Source of the DNA: SAR116 cluster bacterium AG-355-O21
Lineage (GTDB): Bacteria > Pseudomonadota > Alphaproteobacteria > Thalassobaculales > Thalassobaculaceae
Reading direction: 5' to 3'
DNA length: 37,865 nt
Assembly: GCA_003280605.1 (NCBI GenBank)
Contig: QCEM01000022.1
Location: 1 to 37,865 of the forward strand
Translations under genes and position numbers: made by a program
Shown here: one piece after another, positions 14,986 to 26,915 of the stretch
Position numbering within the stretch: the stretch's first letter is position 1
Layout: every line of letters begins with the position of its first letter
The notes under the pieces: generated by a model
Database searches by the model: none
What the model was told of the DNA's origin: nothing
What the model saw: the letters and a program-made list of their open reading frames with translations, nothing else

Positions 14986-15528
14986 TTAATAAAAGGATAG
15001 TTTGGTTTTTAAAAATTCGGCTTCTTCTGTGGTGGTGGCACGGCCAAGGGCGGCATTGCGGTGCGGAAAGCGCCCGAAGCGGGCGATAATATCAAAGTGA
15101 ATCTGGGCCGCTTCGGTAACGTGATCAATGCCCATTGCCGACAGCATCTTTAACGACAGGGCTTGATCTTCTCGGTTCTCACGATGCTCGAAGGGTAGGT
15201 AGTAAAACAAGCGTCGATCATGCTCGCTGCGTTGATCCTCACCTTTGGCAATCGCCGCCTGGGCAATTGCCCGCGCTTCTGCGTCACCGGCAAAAGCGGC
15301 GGCGGTGCCGCGGTATAAATTACGGCTAAATTGGTCCAGGACGATAATGCTGGCCAGGCGACCATCGACGCTGTCCAGCCAATCCGTGCAGTGACCGGCT
15401 AAGACGTCATGGTGACAGGTTTTAAATTGCGCCGCTATCTCGGCATCAAAATCATCATCGCGGCCAAACCATTGCGCATATCCATTCTTATCAAACCAGA
15501 ATGTGAGCACCTGTTGGATAAGGTCCAT
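14986..15528 (-). CDS. DUF924 family protein
   Basis: This 180-residue all-helical protein matches DUF924 (Pfam PF06041), a TPR-like fold of unknown biochemical role. Family landmarks are VLTFWF near the start, the WFG segment, the conserved VLDQFSRNLYRG near residue 67, RRLFYYLPFEHREN in the middle and RFGRFPHRNAALGR near the end. It lies between the acyl-CoA dehydrogenase (24 bp upstream) and the D-2-hydroxyacid dehydrogenase (18 bp downstream) on the same strand, so it is probably co-expressed with them. There is no signal peptide. I do not assign a function. Confidence 0.85.
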   Translation of the reverse strand: MDLIQQVLTFWFDKNGYAQWFGRDDDFDAEIAAQFKTCHHDVLAGHCTDWLDSVDGRLASIIVLDQFSRNLYRGTAAAFAGDAEARAIAQAAIAKGEDQRSEHDRRLFYYLPFEHRENREDQALSLKMLSAMGIDHVTEAAQIHFDIIARFGRFPHRNAALGRATTTEEAEFLKTKLSFY

Positions 15529-15552
15529 AACAATTATTTGGCCGGTCCGGCC

Positions 15553-17343
15553 TTAAAACCGCTCTGCATCCAACGCCAGAACCGCCGCCCCACCTTCGAT
15601 CACCGGGATTGTCATGGCCGGTACCTGGGTCAGGTGATGCTGCGCGAAATAGTCGGCAGTGGTGATTTTGTCATTCATGAAATCAACATCACAGGCCCCG
15701 CCGGCAATCGCTGCATCGGCAATCCGTGCGCCTTTGGCAAGCAACCATCCACCCAAGGTCACGCCCATCATTTTCAGATAGGTTGCCGAGCCGCTAGCCG
15801 CCAAACGCGGGTCTTGTTTCATCGTCGTTGCAACCCAATCCGTGCATTGCTCGGCAGCATCAAGTGCCGCTGATAGACGGTCAGCAATTCGCGCCAGACG
15901 AGCATCGCTGCTGCCGGTCAACGCATCAACTTCGGCCCGCGCGTCGGCAATGATGTCAGCGGCGGCGGCACCGCCGTCACGGGCGATTTTGCGGCCGATT
16001 AAGTCCAGGGCGTGAATGCCGTTGGCACCTTCATAGATTGGTAAAATACGTGCATCACGATAGATTTGACCGGCACCTGTATCTTCGATGAAGCCCATGC
16101 CGCCGTGCACCTGCACATTGGTTGAGGCGATTTCAACGCCGCGATCGGTATTATAGGCCTTCACGATCGGTATCAGCAGTTCAGCACGTGCTTGCGCCGC
16201 CGCCGCCCGCTCAGCATCGGTTTCGGCATTGGCACGATCAAGCTCTGCTGCCGCAAGATAGGTTAAACCGCGCATGGCTTCTATTTGCGAGCGCATATCC
16301 ATCAGCATCCGCCGAACATCGGGATGTTGGATGATGGCAACAGACCCGGCGCTACCTTCAACAGCTCGCCCCTGGACCCTGTCCTTGGCATATTGCGCGG
16401 CTTGCTGATAGGCCCGATCAGCGACCGCCAAACCCTGCAAGCCGACCATCAGCCGGGCATTGTTCATCATAATGAACATATTCTCGATGCCCTTATTCTC
16501 CTCACCGATCAAATAGCCGACTGCCCCGCCATTGTCGCCATAGGACATGACGCAGGTGGGTGAACCGTGAATGCCAATTTTATTTTCGATGGAAACGGCG
16601 CGTAAATCATTACGTTGACCAAGGCTACCGTCAGGGTTGGCAAGGAACTTCGGCACCAAAAATAGCGATAACCCCTTGCTGCCGGGAGGGCCGTCAGGCG
16701 ACCGTGCGAGGACCAGGTGAATGATGTTGGCGCACATATCATGCTCGCCGTAAGTGATGTAAATCTTTTGCCCGGTGATTAAATAGTGATCGCCTTGGCG
16801 TTCCGATTTGGTGCGGATTGAACCCAGATCAGTGCCTGCCTGTGGCTCGGTTAAATTCATCGTTCCAGTCCACTCACCGGCCAGCATCCGACGCAAATAG
16901 ATCTCTTGCTGATCGGCGCTTCCCTTGCGCTCAAGCACATCGGATGCGCCCTGATTCAAAAGTGGGCAAAGCGAAAAGGCCATATTCGCCGCATTCCACA
17001 TTTCTGCCGTCGCCACCTGCAAGACGCTTGGTAAGGATTGGCCGCCATGTGCTTCATCAAATTGCAAGCTGACCCAGCCGGCTTCGGCGAACTGCTGATA
17101 CGCATCGGCGAACCCTGGCGGTGTTCGAACCACACCATTTTCGATCTGCGCACCAACAGTGTCGCCGCTTTGATCCAATGGATTCAAAACATTGCTTGCA
17201 AACTTTCCTGCTTCTTCGAGGATTTGGCTGATCAGGTCAGCCTCTGCATGGGCAAATTTCGGCAAGGATGCCAGTGTGTCCATGCCGGCGATTTGATGCA
17301 GGGTAAATTCCATTTCCGCCAGAGGCGCCGTATAAGCTGACAT
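15553..17343 (-). CDS. Acyl-CoA dehydrogenase, DmdC-type
   Basis: This is an FAD-dependent acyl-CoA dehydrogenase of 596 residues, about 200 longer than classical ones. It has the extra N-terminal segment and C-terminal domain seen in 3-methylmercaptopropionyl-CoA dehydrogenase (DmdC) and relatives. MNLTEPQAGTDLG (162-174) is the flavin/substrate loop and VQVHGGMGFIEDTGAGQIYRD the family signature. The catalytic base is Glu438 in PIYEGANGIHALDL, the DmdC position. Many alphaproteobacteria carry several paralogues, and the real substrate may be a straight-chain acyl-CoA rather than the DMSP intermediate. No dmdA, dmdB or dmdD is visible. The gene lies between the FAD-linked dehydrogenase and DUF924 genes in one orientation. 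Confidence 0.85.
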   Translation of the reverse strand: MSAYTAPLAEMEFTLHQIAGMDTLASLPKFAHAEADLISQILEEAGKFASNVLNPLDQSGDTVGAQIENGVVRTPPGFADAYQQFAEAGWVSLQFDEAHGGQSLPSVLQVATAEMWNAANMAFSLCPLLNQGASDVLERKGSADQQEIYLRRMLAGEWTGTMNLTEPQAGTDLGSIRTKSERQGDHYLITGQKIYITYGEHDMCANIIHLVLARSPDGPPGSKGLSLFLVPKFLANPDGSLGQRNDLRAVSIENKIGIHGSPTCVMSYGDNGGAVGYLIGEENKGIENMFIMMNNARLMVGLQGLAVADRAYQQAAQYAKDRVQGRAVEGSAGSVAIIQHPDVRRMLMDMRSQIEAMRGLTYLAAAELDRANAETDAERAAAAQARAELLIPIVKAYNTDRGVEIASTNVQVHGGMGFIEDTGAGQIYRDARILPIYEGANGIHALDLIGRKIARDGGAAAADIIADARAEVDALTGSSDARLARIADRLSAALDAAEQCTDWVATTMKQDPRLAASGSATYLKMMGVTLGGWLLAKGARIADAAIAGGACDVDFMNDKITTADYFAQHHLTQVPAMTIPVIEGGAAVLALDAERF

Positions 17344-17366
17344 AAGATCAACCTCATTTCATGATC

Positions 17367-17387
17367 GAGTCGCTGCTTCAACGACTC
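17367..17387. promoter_or_regulatory. Hairpin between the FAD dehydrogenase and acyl-CoA dehydrogenase genes
   Basis: GAGTCG (17367-17372) and CGACTC (17382-17387) pair around a 9-nt loop, 24 bp upstream of the acyl-CoA dehydrogenase start. An eight-base A run just right of it is a T run in the minus-strand transcript, preceded there by a weak GGTC/GACC stem across the upstream gene's stop. This may be a partial terminator plus leader hairpin. Confidence 0.35.
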
Positions 17388-17410
17388 CTGTTATTAAAAA
17401 AAACGTGGTC

Positions 17411-18850
17411 TTACAGCAGGACCCCCGGGTTCATGATGCCGTTTGGGTCGATCGCCCGTTTCAATTGATGCATGAGTTTTAATTCAACCGGGCTTTTATA
17501 GTGGGCCAATTCATCGCGCTTCAAACGGCCGATGCCATGCTCGGCGCTGATCGAACCGTTCATCTCGACCACGACGTCATGAACGGCGCGATTGATGGCT
17601 GTTTTCTTCGCCAAAAAGGCATCGCCGTCGGCCCCCTTCGGTTGCTGCATGTTGTAGTGCAGATTGCCGTCACCAACATGGCCGAAGCCAATCAGGCGCA
17701 GGTTAGGTTCAATTTCCAAAGCGGCGCGATGGGCGCGGCTGTAAAACTCCGCAATCCGGCTCACAGGCACTGAAATATCATGCTTTACCGAGGCCCCTTC
17801 GACTTTCTGTGCTTCGGCAGCATTTTCACGAATTTTCCACAAGTTTTGGCGCTGCGCCTCGTTTTGGCAGATGACCGCATCCAGCACCAGGCCATCTTCC
17901 ATCGCTTGGCCGAGGATGTCTTCCATCAGCTGATCCAAGCTTGCATCATCGGGGCGTGCGGAAATCAGCTCCAGTAAAACATGCTGTTCATGGCGGCTGC
18001 TCATCGGATCCTGACAATCGGGGATGGTTTCCAGAACCAGGTCAACCAATGTCCGCGGTACCAACTCAAACGTCTCAACTCTGTCGCCGCTGGCATCACG
18101 GGCGCGAGTCAAAAGTTCCACAGCCGCATCCACATCGCGGATTGCGCAATAGGCGGCGCGAATGTCACGCGGCCGTGGGTGCAATTTTAAGACCGCGGCG
18201 GTAATCACCCCAAGGGTGCCTTCAGCACCTAAAAACAACTGCTTTAAATCATAGCCGGTGTTGTCTTTTCGCAAGCCGCGCAGGCCGTCAATTATCTCGC
18301 CGTCAGGCAGCACCACTTCAAGGCCTAAGACCAATTCGCGTGCATTGCCGTATTTCAGCACATTGGTGCCGCCGGCATTGGTTGATAAATTGCCGCCCAG
18401 CATGCAGCTACCTTCGGCGGCCAAACTAAGCGGGAAATATCGATCCGCATTCTGGGCCGCATCCTGCAGGTCACTTAAAATACAGCCTGCTTCTGCGGTC
18501 ATGGTGAAATTGTCGGCTTCAAGGCTGCGCACTTGGTTCATATTGGCAAGCGACAGAAGCACCGCATTACCTGTTTGTGAGGGCGTCTGGCCGCCACATT
18601 GGCCGGTATTGCCGCCCTGCGGGACAACCGGCAATTTGGCGTCGTTACAAATCTTTAAAATCTGCGCGACTTCAGCCGTTGAGCGCGGCCGCAACAGCAA
18701 TTGCGCCTGACCTTTGAACAGGCCGCGCCAGTCGCTTAAATGCGGATCGAGCACGTCTTGGTCCGTACTCCAATCGCGATCGGCGACGACTGTTTTTAAA
18801 GTTTCCAGAGCGGCCTGTTGCAGGGCGTCTGGGGCGTAGTCTTGCGGCAT
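17411..18850 (-). CDS. FAD-linked D-2-hydroxyacid dehydrogenase (GlcD / D-2-hydroxyglutarate dehydrogenase type)
   Basis: This is a flavoprotein of 479 residues in the vanillyl-alcohol-oxidase fold. The FAD pyrophosphate loop is VPQGGNTGQCGG (76-87), followed by CMLGGNLSTNAGG (149-161). The C-terminal half has the metal-site histidines His391 and His398 (GFGHVGDGNLHYN) and Glu437-His438 (ISAEHGIGR). This arrangement matches D-2-hydroxyglutarate dehydrogenases and D-lactate/glycolate dehydrogenase subunits, which pass electrons to a quinone or an electron-transfer flavoprotein. It follows tsaC by 41 bp with GGAG before the ATG, and precedes an acyl-CoA dehydrogenase that would also feed electrons to an electron-transfer flavoprotein. 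The substrate among D-lactate, D-2-hydroxyglutarate and glycolate is open. Confidence 0.85.
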   Translation of the reverse strand: MPQDYAPDALQQAALETLKTVVADRDWSTDQDVLDPHLSDWRGLFKGQAQLLLRPRSTAEVAQILKICNDAKLPVVPQGGNTGQCGGQTPSQTGNAVLLSLANMNQVRSLEADNFTMTAEAGCILSDLQDAAQNADRYFPLSLAAEGSCMLGGNLSTNAGGTNVLKYGNARELVLGLEVVLPDGEIIDGLRGLRKDNTGYDLKQLFLGAEGTLGVITAAVLKLHPRPRDIRAAYCAIRDVDAAVELLTRARDASGDRVETFELVPRTLVDLVLETIPDCQDPMSSRHEQHVLLELISARPDDASLDQLMEDILGQAMEDGLVLDAVICQNEAQRQNLWKIRENAAEAQKVEGASVKHDISVPVSRIAEFYSRAHRAALEIEPNLRLIGFGHVGDGNLHYNMQQPKGADGDAFLAKKTAINRAVHDVVVEMNGSISAEHGIGRLKRDELAHYKSPVELKLMHQLKRAIDPNGIMNPGVLL

Positions 18851-18891
18851 GTGCCGACTCCATTTGCGATCATTCTAACAGAATATGACAT

Positions 18892-19887
18892 TCACACGCG
18901 GTCGCGGCAAGCGGCAGCGGTAGGATCATCGCGCGGTGCGGCGGCGCGACGCAAGCGATCATTGATCGCCGCCCCAATGCCGTCGTCAGCGATTGGTGCA
19001 ACCGCAATCCCGTCGATCACCGTACGGTCCAAGTCGCGCAGCATAGCGAAAAGGTTGGCGGCGGCTTCCTGCAGATCGCCGCTGGCACTTAATGTCAGGC
19101 ATGGGCCGTCATGGGCCGGTAATTCACCAATGCCTAAATAGGCTTCACCAGGGCGGGGCTGCGCGGCATTTAAGCGCACCGCGTGATGGGGGGCATAATG
19201 GCTGGCCAACATCCCCGGCGCGGTGACCGCATCATCGCTTTTGGCGCTGGTAATCTCGCCTATATCGCAGCCCAGCACCGCTGCCAGCATGGACGCCGTG
19301 ATCGCGCCCGGCCGCAAAATACGTGGCACCGCACCACGCGCGTCGATGACAGTTGATTCCAAACCAATCTGACAGCGGCCGCCATCTAAGATCAGATCAA
19401 TTTTATTGCCAAGCCCGTCGGCCACATGGCCGGCGGTGGTTGGGCTCACCTGGCCCGAAGGATTTGCGCTGGGCGCTACCACGGGGCCATTAAAGGCGGT
19501 CAGTAAAGCCTTGGCATCGGCATTGGCCGGGACTCGAAAGGCGCAGCTGTCCAAACCGGCGGTTGCCACCGTTGAAATTTGACTGTGCGCCTGCTGCGCC
19601 AAAACCATGGTCAAAGGGCCAGGCCAGAAATGCTGCGCCAGCAGCCGGCTGCTGGGGGTTTCCTGGGCAATCTCGAAAACCCCCTCAGCGGTCGCTAAAT
19701 GGGCAATCAAAGGGTTAAAGCTTGGCCGGCCTTTGGCGGCAAACAATCTGTTAACTGCGGCCGTATTGCAGGCATCCGCGCCAAGCCCATAAACCGTCTC
19801 GGTCGGAAATGCCACTAACCCGCCGGCCCGTAATATGGCAGCGCCGTCGCAAAAAGTGGCGGCAGTGATGTGGTGTTTGTTAACCAT
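18892..19887 (-). CDS. tsaC: L-threonylcarbamoyladenylate synthase (Sua5 form)
   Basis: This enzyme makes threonylcarbamoyl-AMP from threonine, bicarbonate and ATP for the t6A37 modification of ANN-decoding tRNAs. The YrdC domain fills the first two thirds, with VAFPTETVYGLGADA, the KGRPSFNPL motif and SANPSGQVSPT. A C-terminal Sua5 domain follows (GMLASHYAPHHAVRL onward), so at 331 residues it is the long Sua5 form rather than the short TsaC form. The start at ATG 19887 has AAGGGAAG just upstream; a start six codons earlier is less likely. It lies 94 bp downstream of an unrecognised small ORF and upstream of the FAD-linked dehydrogenase, probably in one transcript. Confidence 0.92.
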   Translation of the reverse strand: MVNKHHITAATFCDGAAILRAGGLVAFPTETVYGLGADACNTAAVNRLFAAKGRPSFNPLIAHLATAEGVFEIAQETPSSRLLAQHFWPGPLTMVLAQQAHSQISTVATAGLDSCAFRVPANADAKALLTAFNGPVVAPSANPSGQVSPTTAGHVADGLGNKIDLILDGGRCQIGLESTVIDARGAVPRILRPGAITASMLAAVLGCDIGEITSAKSDDAVTAPGMLASHYAPHHAVRLNAAQPRPGEAYLGIGELPAHDGPCLTLSASGDLQEAAANLFAMLRDLDRTVIDGIAVAPIADDGIGAAINDRLRRAAAPRDDPTAAACRDRV

Positions 19888-19981
19888 TGCTTCCCTTAAC
19901 GGCAAACTTACCTATCGGTCAAGTCAGGCGCCGGAGAAGGTGCCGGGTCAGATGTAAAATCGTAGCGTAGATAATAACCGG

Positions 19982-20362
19982 TCAGGTCGCTTTTTGGGCT
20001 TTAATCTGCTGCATCCAAACTTCTGAAATCGACGGGTTGGGATCGCCAATGCGCAAACGTTGTGCTGATTTCGGAATGAGTGAGCGGCATCCTTCAATGG
20101 TATCGCGGACCCAGTTACGCTTGCTGGCAATGACGCGGCCATCGGCAAGACAGGCATGGGGCCGTAAGACAATACGTCCAGGAGCGTCACTTGGGTTGGT
20201 GTAAATCGTCCATAAGATGCTGCGTACCAAATGTGCCAGGTTTGGCGCTGCGTCGGCCCCGGCGTCATCGGCCGGCTTGCTTATGGCTGCCGCCGTGTTG
20301 GTTGCTATCACATGTGGTTTTTGAGTTTTGTTCGCCGTTGAGCGTTTGCTTTGTTTACTCAT
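19982..20362 (-). CDS. Hypothetical basic protein, 126 residues
   Basis: I do not recognise this protein. The first 40 residues are rich in Lys, Ser, Thr and Ala and probably disordered. The remainder contains LAHLVRSILWTIYTNP and RNWVRDTIEGCRSLIP, suggesting short helices. It is basic and has no signal peptide, and no convincing transmembrane segment. A GAGGT nine bases before the ATG supports translation, and this frame is preferred over an overlapping 106-residue ORF with no ribosome binding site. It is upstream of tsaC on the same strand and faces the AT-rich gap. It may be lineage-specific. Confidence 0.5.
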   Translation of the reverse strand: MSKQSKRSTANKTQKPHVIATNTAAAISKPADDAGADAAPNLAHLVRSILWTIYTNPSDAPGRIVLRPHACLADGRVIASKRNWVRDTIEGCRSLIPKSAQRLRIGDPNPSISEVWMQQIKAQKAT

Positions 20363-20811
20363 CCCTCATCTACCTCAGGTCGAAATAAAAACCATATTTC
20401 TGCATCACCACCATTTTTGCCGCCGGCGGGCTTGAAACCTCAAGCAATTCTTGGCGCTTAGTTCAAATGCATCGGCAGCATTTTTTACCTTGATTTTGAT
20501 CGTGGTAGTTGGCCTAAGCGTATAAAATTTATCCTTTTGTATATAAAAATAACCAAATTATTAAACTTTTACTCATGCGACAGGTAAAATCATGCAGCGC
20601 CCAAATTTTATTTTAGGCAATCGTATAAAAAAATATGCGAATTAGATAAAGACAGCGGATATATTATTACGTTTTTATTGCAATCGAAATTTTGGAGACG
20701 GATCAGATCGAGGATCAGCAAGAGTGCGGTTTTAATTCGGGCTATTTTGAATCTGCGATCGCGTATTTTTGGAAACTGAATGTGCAGCCATTTTGAATCT
20801 GGAGATGTATT
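20363..20811. other. AT-rich 449-bp intergenic region
   Basis: No gene is supported here. By my count, 20521-20700 is about 27% G+C, far below the flanking genes. It holds a GCTTGA/TCAAGC hairpin with an AACC loop (20430-20445), many A/T tracts, TATAAAA-like strings that could serve as -10 elements (for example at 20521), and a 12-bp direct repeat near its right end. No transposase fragment or terminal inverted repeats were found. It is the divergent regulatory region of the two flanking small genes. Confidence 0.7.
20744..20801. repeat. 12-bp direct repeat upstream of the alpha-CTD-like gene
   Basis: ATTTTGAATCTG occurs at 20744-20755 and 20790-20801, 46 bp apart. The second copy runs into the GGAG ribosome binding site of the gene starting at 20812. 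It could be a duplicated regulatory site or a chance AT-rich repeat. Confidence 0.5.
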
Positions 20812-24867
<4,056 letters not shown>

Positions 24868-24885
24868 GCTCCGGTCCCAGCGATC

Positions 24886-25716
24886 TTAGAACAGGCCCAA
24901 TAGGCCGGACCAAACGCGGTCGACAACAGATTTATCTTCGTCCTCGCCGGTTGATTTGCCTGTGGTCACAACCGTATAGCTGTCCACATACCAGGAACTA
25001 CCAGGGTAGTTATGGCTCAGGATCGCAGCCGTGCGTTGTGCTTCCTGGGTCAGCCCCAGGGCAAGATATAATTCGGTTAACCGATGTAGGGCTTCAGGAA
25101 CCTGCTCGGTGGTATCATACTGTTCAACAACCGTGCGAAATCTGTTGATCGCTGCCAAGAACTGCCCGCGTTCGGCGTAATACCGCCCGACCGACATTTC
25201 TTTGCCGGCCAAATGATTGCGGGTCAGATCGACTTTCAGGCGCGCGTCACGGGTGTATTTGCTCTCTGGGAAGCGCTTGATCAGGATGTCGAATGTTTCC
25301 AATGCTAAGCGGGTCATCAATTGATCACGGCCAACATCAGCAATCTGCTCATAATAGCTCAGGCCTTTGAGGTAATGCGCATAAGCAGCGTTGGCATTGC
25401 CTGGATTAAGGCGGATGAAACGGTCTAAAGCGGCAATCGCGTCGTCATAATTATTATCCTGGTAAAGGGCGTAGGCAGACATCAACTGCGCTTGAATGGC
25501 CCAAACCGAATAGGGGTGTTGGCGTTCAACTTCATCGAATTGCGGCGCTGCCGTTTCGTGCTCGCCCGCCAATACCGCCGCCATGGCCTGGTTGTACAGT
25601 TGTTCAACCGGCACAACGTCCTCGACCGGTGCGATTTCTTGCTCCGGTGTTGAACTGCAGGCGGTGATCGCAAAGGCGATCATCATGCTGGCAAAAAGTT
25701 TCGTGTATGTTGTCAT
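24886..25716 (-). CDS. bamD: Outer membrane protein assembly factor BamD
   Basis: This is the essential lipoprotein of the BAM complex, 276 residues, acting at the inner face of the outer membrane. The lipobox is AITAC with Cys20 as the lipidated residue, after a short hydrophobic signal. Five TPR-like repeats follow, including LYNQAMAAVLAGEHETAAPQF, YALYQDNNYDDAIAALDRFI and YYAERGQFLAAINRFRTVV. HPYSVWA and the KVDLTRNHLAGKEM region are characteristic. GGTGAG lies eight bases before the ATG. It sits between lpxC (122 bp upstream) and recN (18 bp downstream). Grouping with lpxC fits its envelope role. Confidence 0.95.
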   Translation of the reverse strand: MTTYTKLFASMMIAFAITACSSTPEQEIAPVEDVVPVEQLYNQAMAAVLAGEHETAAPQFDEVERQHPYSVWAIQAQLMSAYALYQDNNYDDAIAALDRFIRLNPGNANAAYAHYLKGLSYYEQIADVGRDQLMTRLALETFDILIKRFPESKYTRDARLKVDLTRNHLAGKEMSVGRYYAERGQFLAAINRFRTVVEQYDTTEQVPEALHRLTELYLALGLTQEAQRTAAILSHNYPGSSWYVDSYTVVTTGKSTGEDEDKSVVDRVWSGLLGLF

Positions 25717-25838
25717 TTAATGCTCACCCGCTGGCATTGCGGCGATTACCCTTGCACGAACATAAGCGTTCGCGCCGCCGCCGCCAAGCTTATTAGCAAT
25801 GCTGCGTGTTGATCTTTGGGCGCGGCTTGACGTGGAGC

Positions 25839-26771
25839 TTAAGCTGCGGCAAATGCCGGGCTGGCCTGCTGCTCACTTTGCAACATGTTGACCCAGCGGC
25901 AGGCACCGGGTGTTGCAAAGATTTTACGCAGCAAAGCATTGTTCAGCGCATGGCCCGCACGGATGGCTTTGATCTGTCCCAAAACAGGGCCGCCTGCGAG
26001 ATAAAAATCACCAACGCAATCTAGTATCTTGTGGCGCACAAACTCATCTTTGAAGCGCAAACCGCCTTCGTTCAAGATGGTTTCGCCATCAACGACCAAC
26101 GCATTGTCGAGTGAGCCACCAAGGCCATAGCCTGCAGCTTGCAACGCTTCGATGTCAGAGCGGAAGCCAAAGGTCCGGGCCGGGCCAATCGATTTATTGA
26201 ACGTGCCGTTGACCAGATTCACCGCAAGGTGGCCGCTGGCCAGTCCGGAGTTTTCAAACTCTAGTTGGAAATCAACGGACAAATACTTGTGCGGTTGGAT
26301 CGATAGATGCTTATGGCCATCGTCAATTTCAATGGCTTGCTGGATTTGTAAGGCCCGTCTTGGGACATCTTGTGACCGGCTACCGGCCGATACGATCAGA
26401 TCGACAAAGGGCGCCGAGCTGCCATCCATTATCGGCGCTTCGGGACCATCAATGTCGACCAGCACATTATCAATTTCACAGCCAGCCAGTGCCGCCATCA
26501 GATGCTCGACGGTGGATATGGTCAGTCCGGCATCGCTGCCAATGACCGTGCACAGATTGGTATTCACCACCTGATCCCAGCGCGCCGGGATGAGGTTATT
26601 TGGTCCGGCGATGTCAACCCGCCGAAAAACGATCCCGTGATTGGCCTCGGCCGGATGCAAAGTTACCACCGCTTTTTGGCCGCCATGAACACCGATACCA
26701 TCTAAATGGACGGCTTTCCCCAGGGTTTTCTGGCGGACAAACGACTCGTTCTGTAACCTGTTATCGGCCAT
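25839..26771 (-). CDS. lpxC: UDP-3-O-acyl-N-acetylglucosamine deacetylase
   Basis: This is the zinc enzyme of the committed step of lipid A synthesis, 310 residues. Zinc ligands are His90 (TVEHLMAAL), His247 and Asp251 (VRHKILDCVGD). Glu89 is the general base, and His274 (IRAGHALN) is the second catalytic residue. GIGVHGG opens the first domain. The start at ATG 26771 (MADNRL) is preferred over a GTG 19 codons upstream because family similarity begins there, although the ribosome binding site is weak. It follows ftsZ by 144 bp across a strong hairpin, so it probably has its own promoter in that gap. Confidence 0.95.
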   Translation of the reverse strand: MADNRLQNESFVRQKTLGKAVHLDGIGVHGGQKAVVTLHPAEANHGIVFRRVDIAGPNNLIPARWDQVVNTNLCTVIGSDAGLTISTVEHLMAALAGCEIDNVLVDIDGPEAPIMDGSSAPFVDLIVSAGSRSQDVPRRALQIQQAIEIDDGHKHLSIQPHKYLSVDFQLEFENSGLASGHLAVNLVNGTFNKSIGPARTFGFRSDIEALQAAGYGLGGSLDNALVVDGETILNEGGLRFKDEFVRHKILDCVGDFYLAGGPVLGQIKAIRAGHALNNALLRKIFATPGACRWVNMLQSEQQASPAFAAA

Positions 26772-26817
26772 GGAAATTGCGATCCATCTCACACAGTGTA
26801 AAATACTTATAAAAGCT

Positions 26818-26851
26818 GACCTCGGCACAATACGTTGATCATGCCGAGGTC
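26818..26851 (-). terminator. Rho-independent terminator-like hairpin downstream of ftsZ
   Basis: A perfect 10-bp stem (GACCTCGGCA with TGCCGAGGTC) and 14-nt loop lies 65 bp after the ftsZ stop. In the minus-strand transcript it is followed by AGCTTTTATAAGTATTTT. It probably ends the division-gene transcript and separates lpxC expression. Confidence 0.7.
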
Positions 26852-26879
26852 TAAAATCACCATTTATTACCGGTTGTTA

Positions 26880-26903
26880 CGCTTCAACCACCACGCTGAA
26901 GCG
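26880..26903 (-). other. Second hairpin just after ftsZ
   Basis: CGCTTCA (26880-26886) pairs perfectly with TGAAGCG (26897-26903) around a 10-nt loop, 12 bp after the ftsZ stop codon. It has no T run and may stabilise the mRNA 3' end or assist the terminator that follows. Confidence 0.45.
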
Positions 26904-26915
26904 GGGCCAACTGGG

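Noticed and set aside
15553..17343. Complete DMSP demethylation locus around the DmdC-type enzyme
   Set aside because: No dmdA, dmdB or dmdD nearby; DmdC-type paralogues are common and need not act on DMSP.
19948..20268. 106-residue alternative frame over the hypothetical gene upstream of tsaC
   Set aside because: No ribosome binding site; the 126-residue frame has a GAGGT site and a more protein-like composition.
20363..20811. Insertion-sequence or prophage remnant in the AT-rich gap
   Set aside because: No transposase or integrase fragment, terminal inverted repeats, target duplication or tRNA attachment site could be seen.
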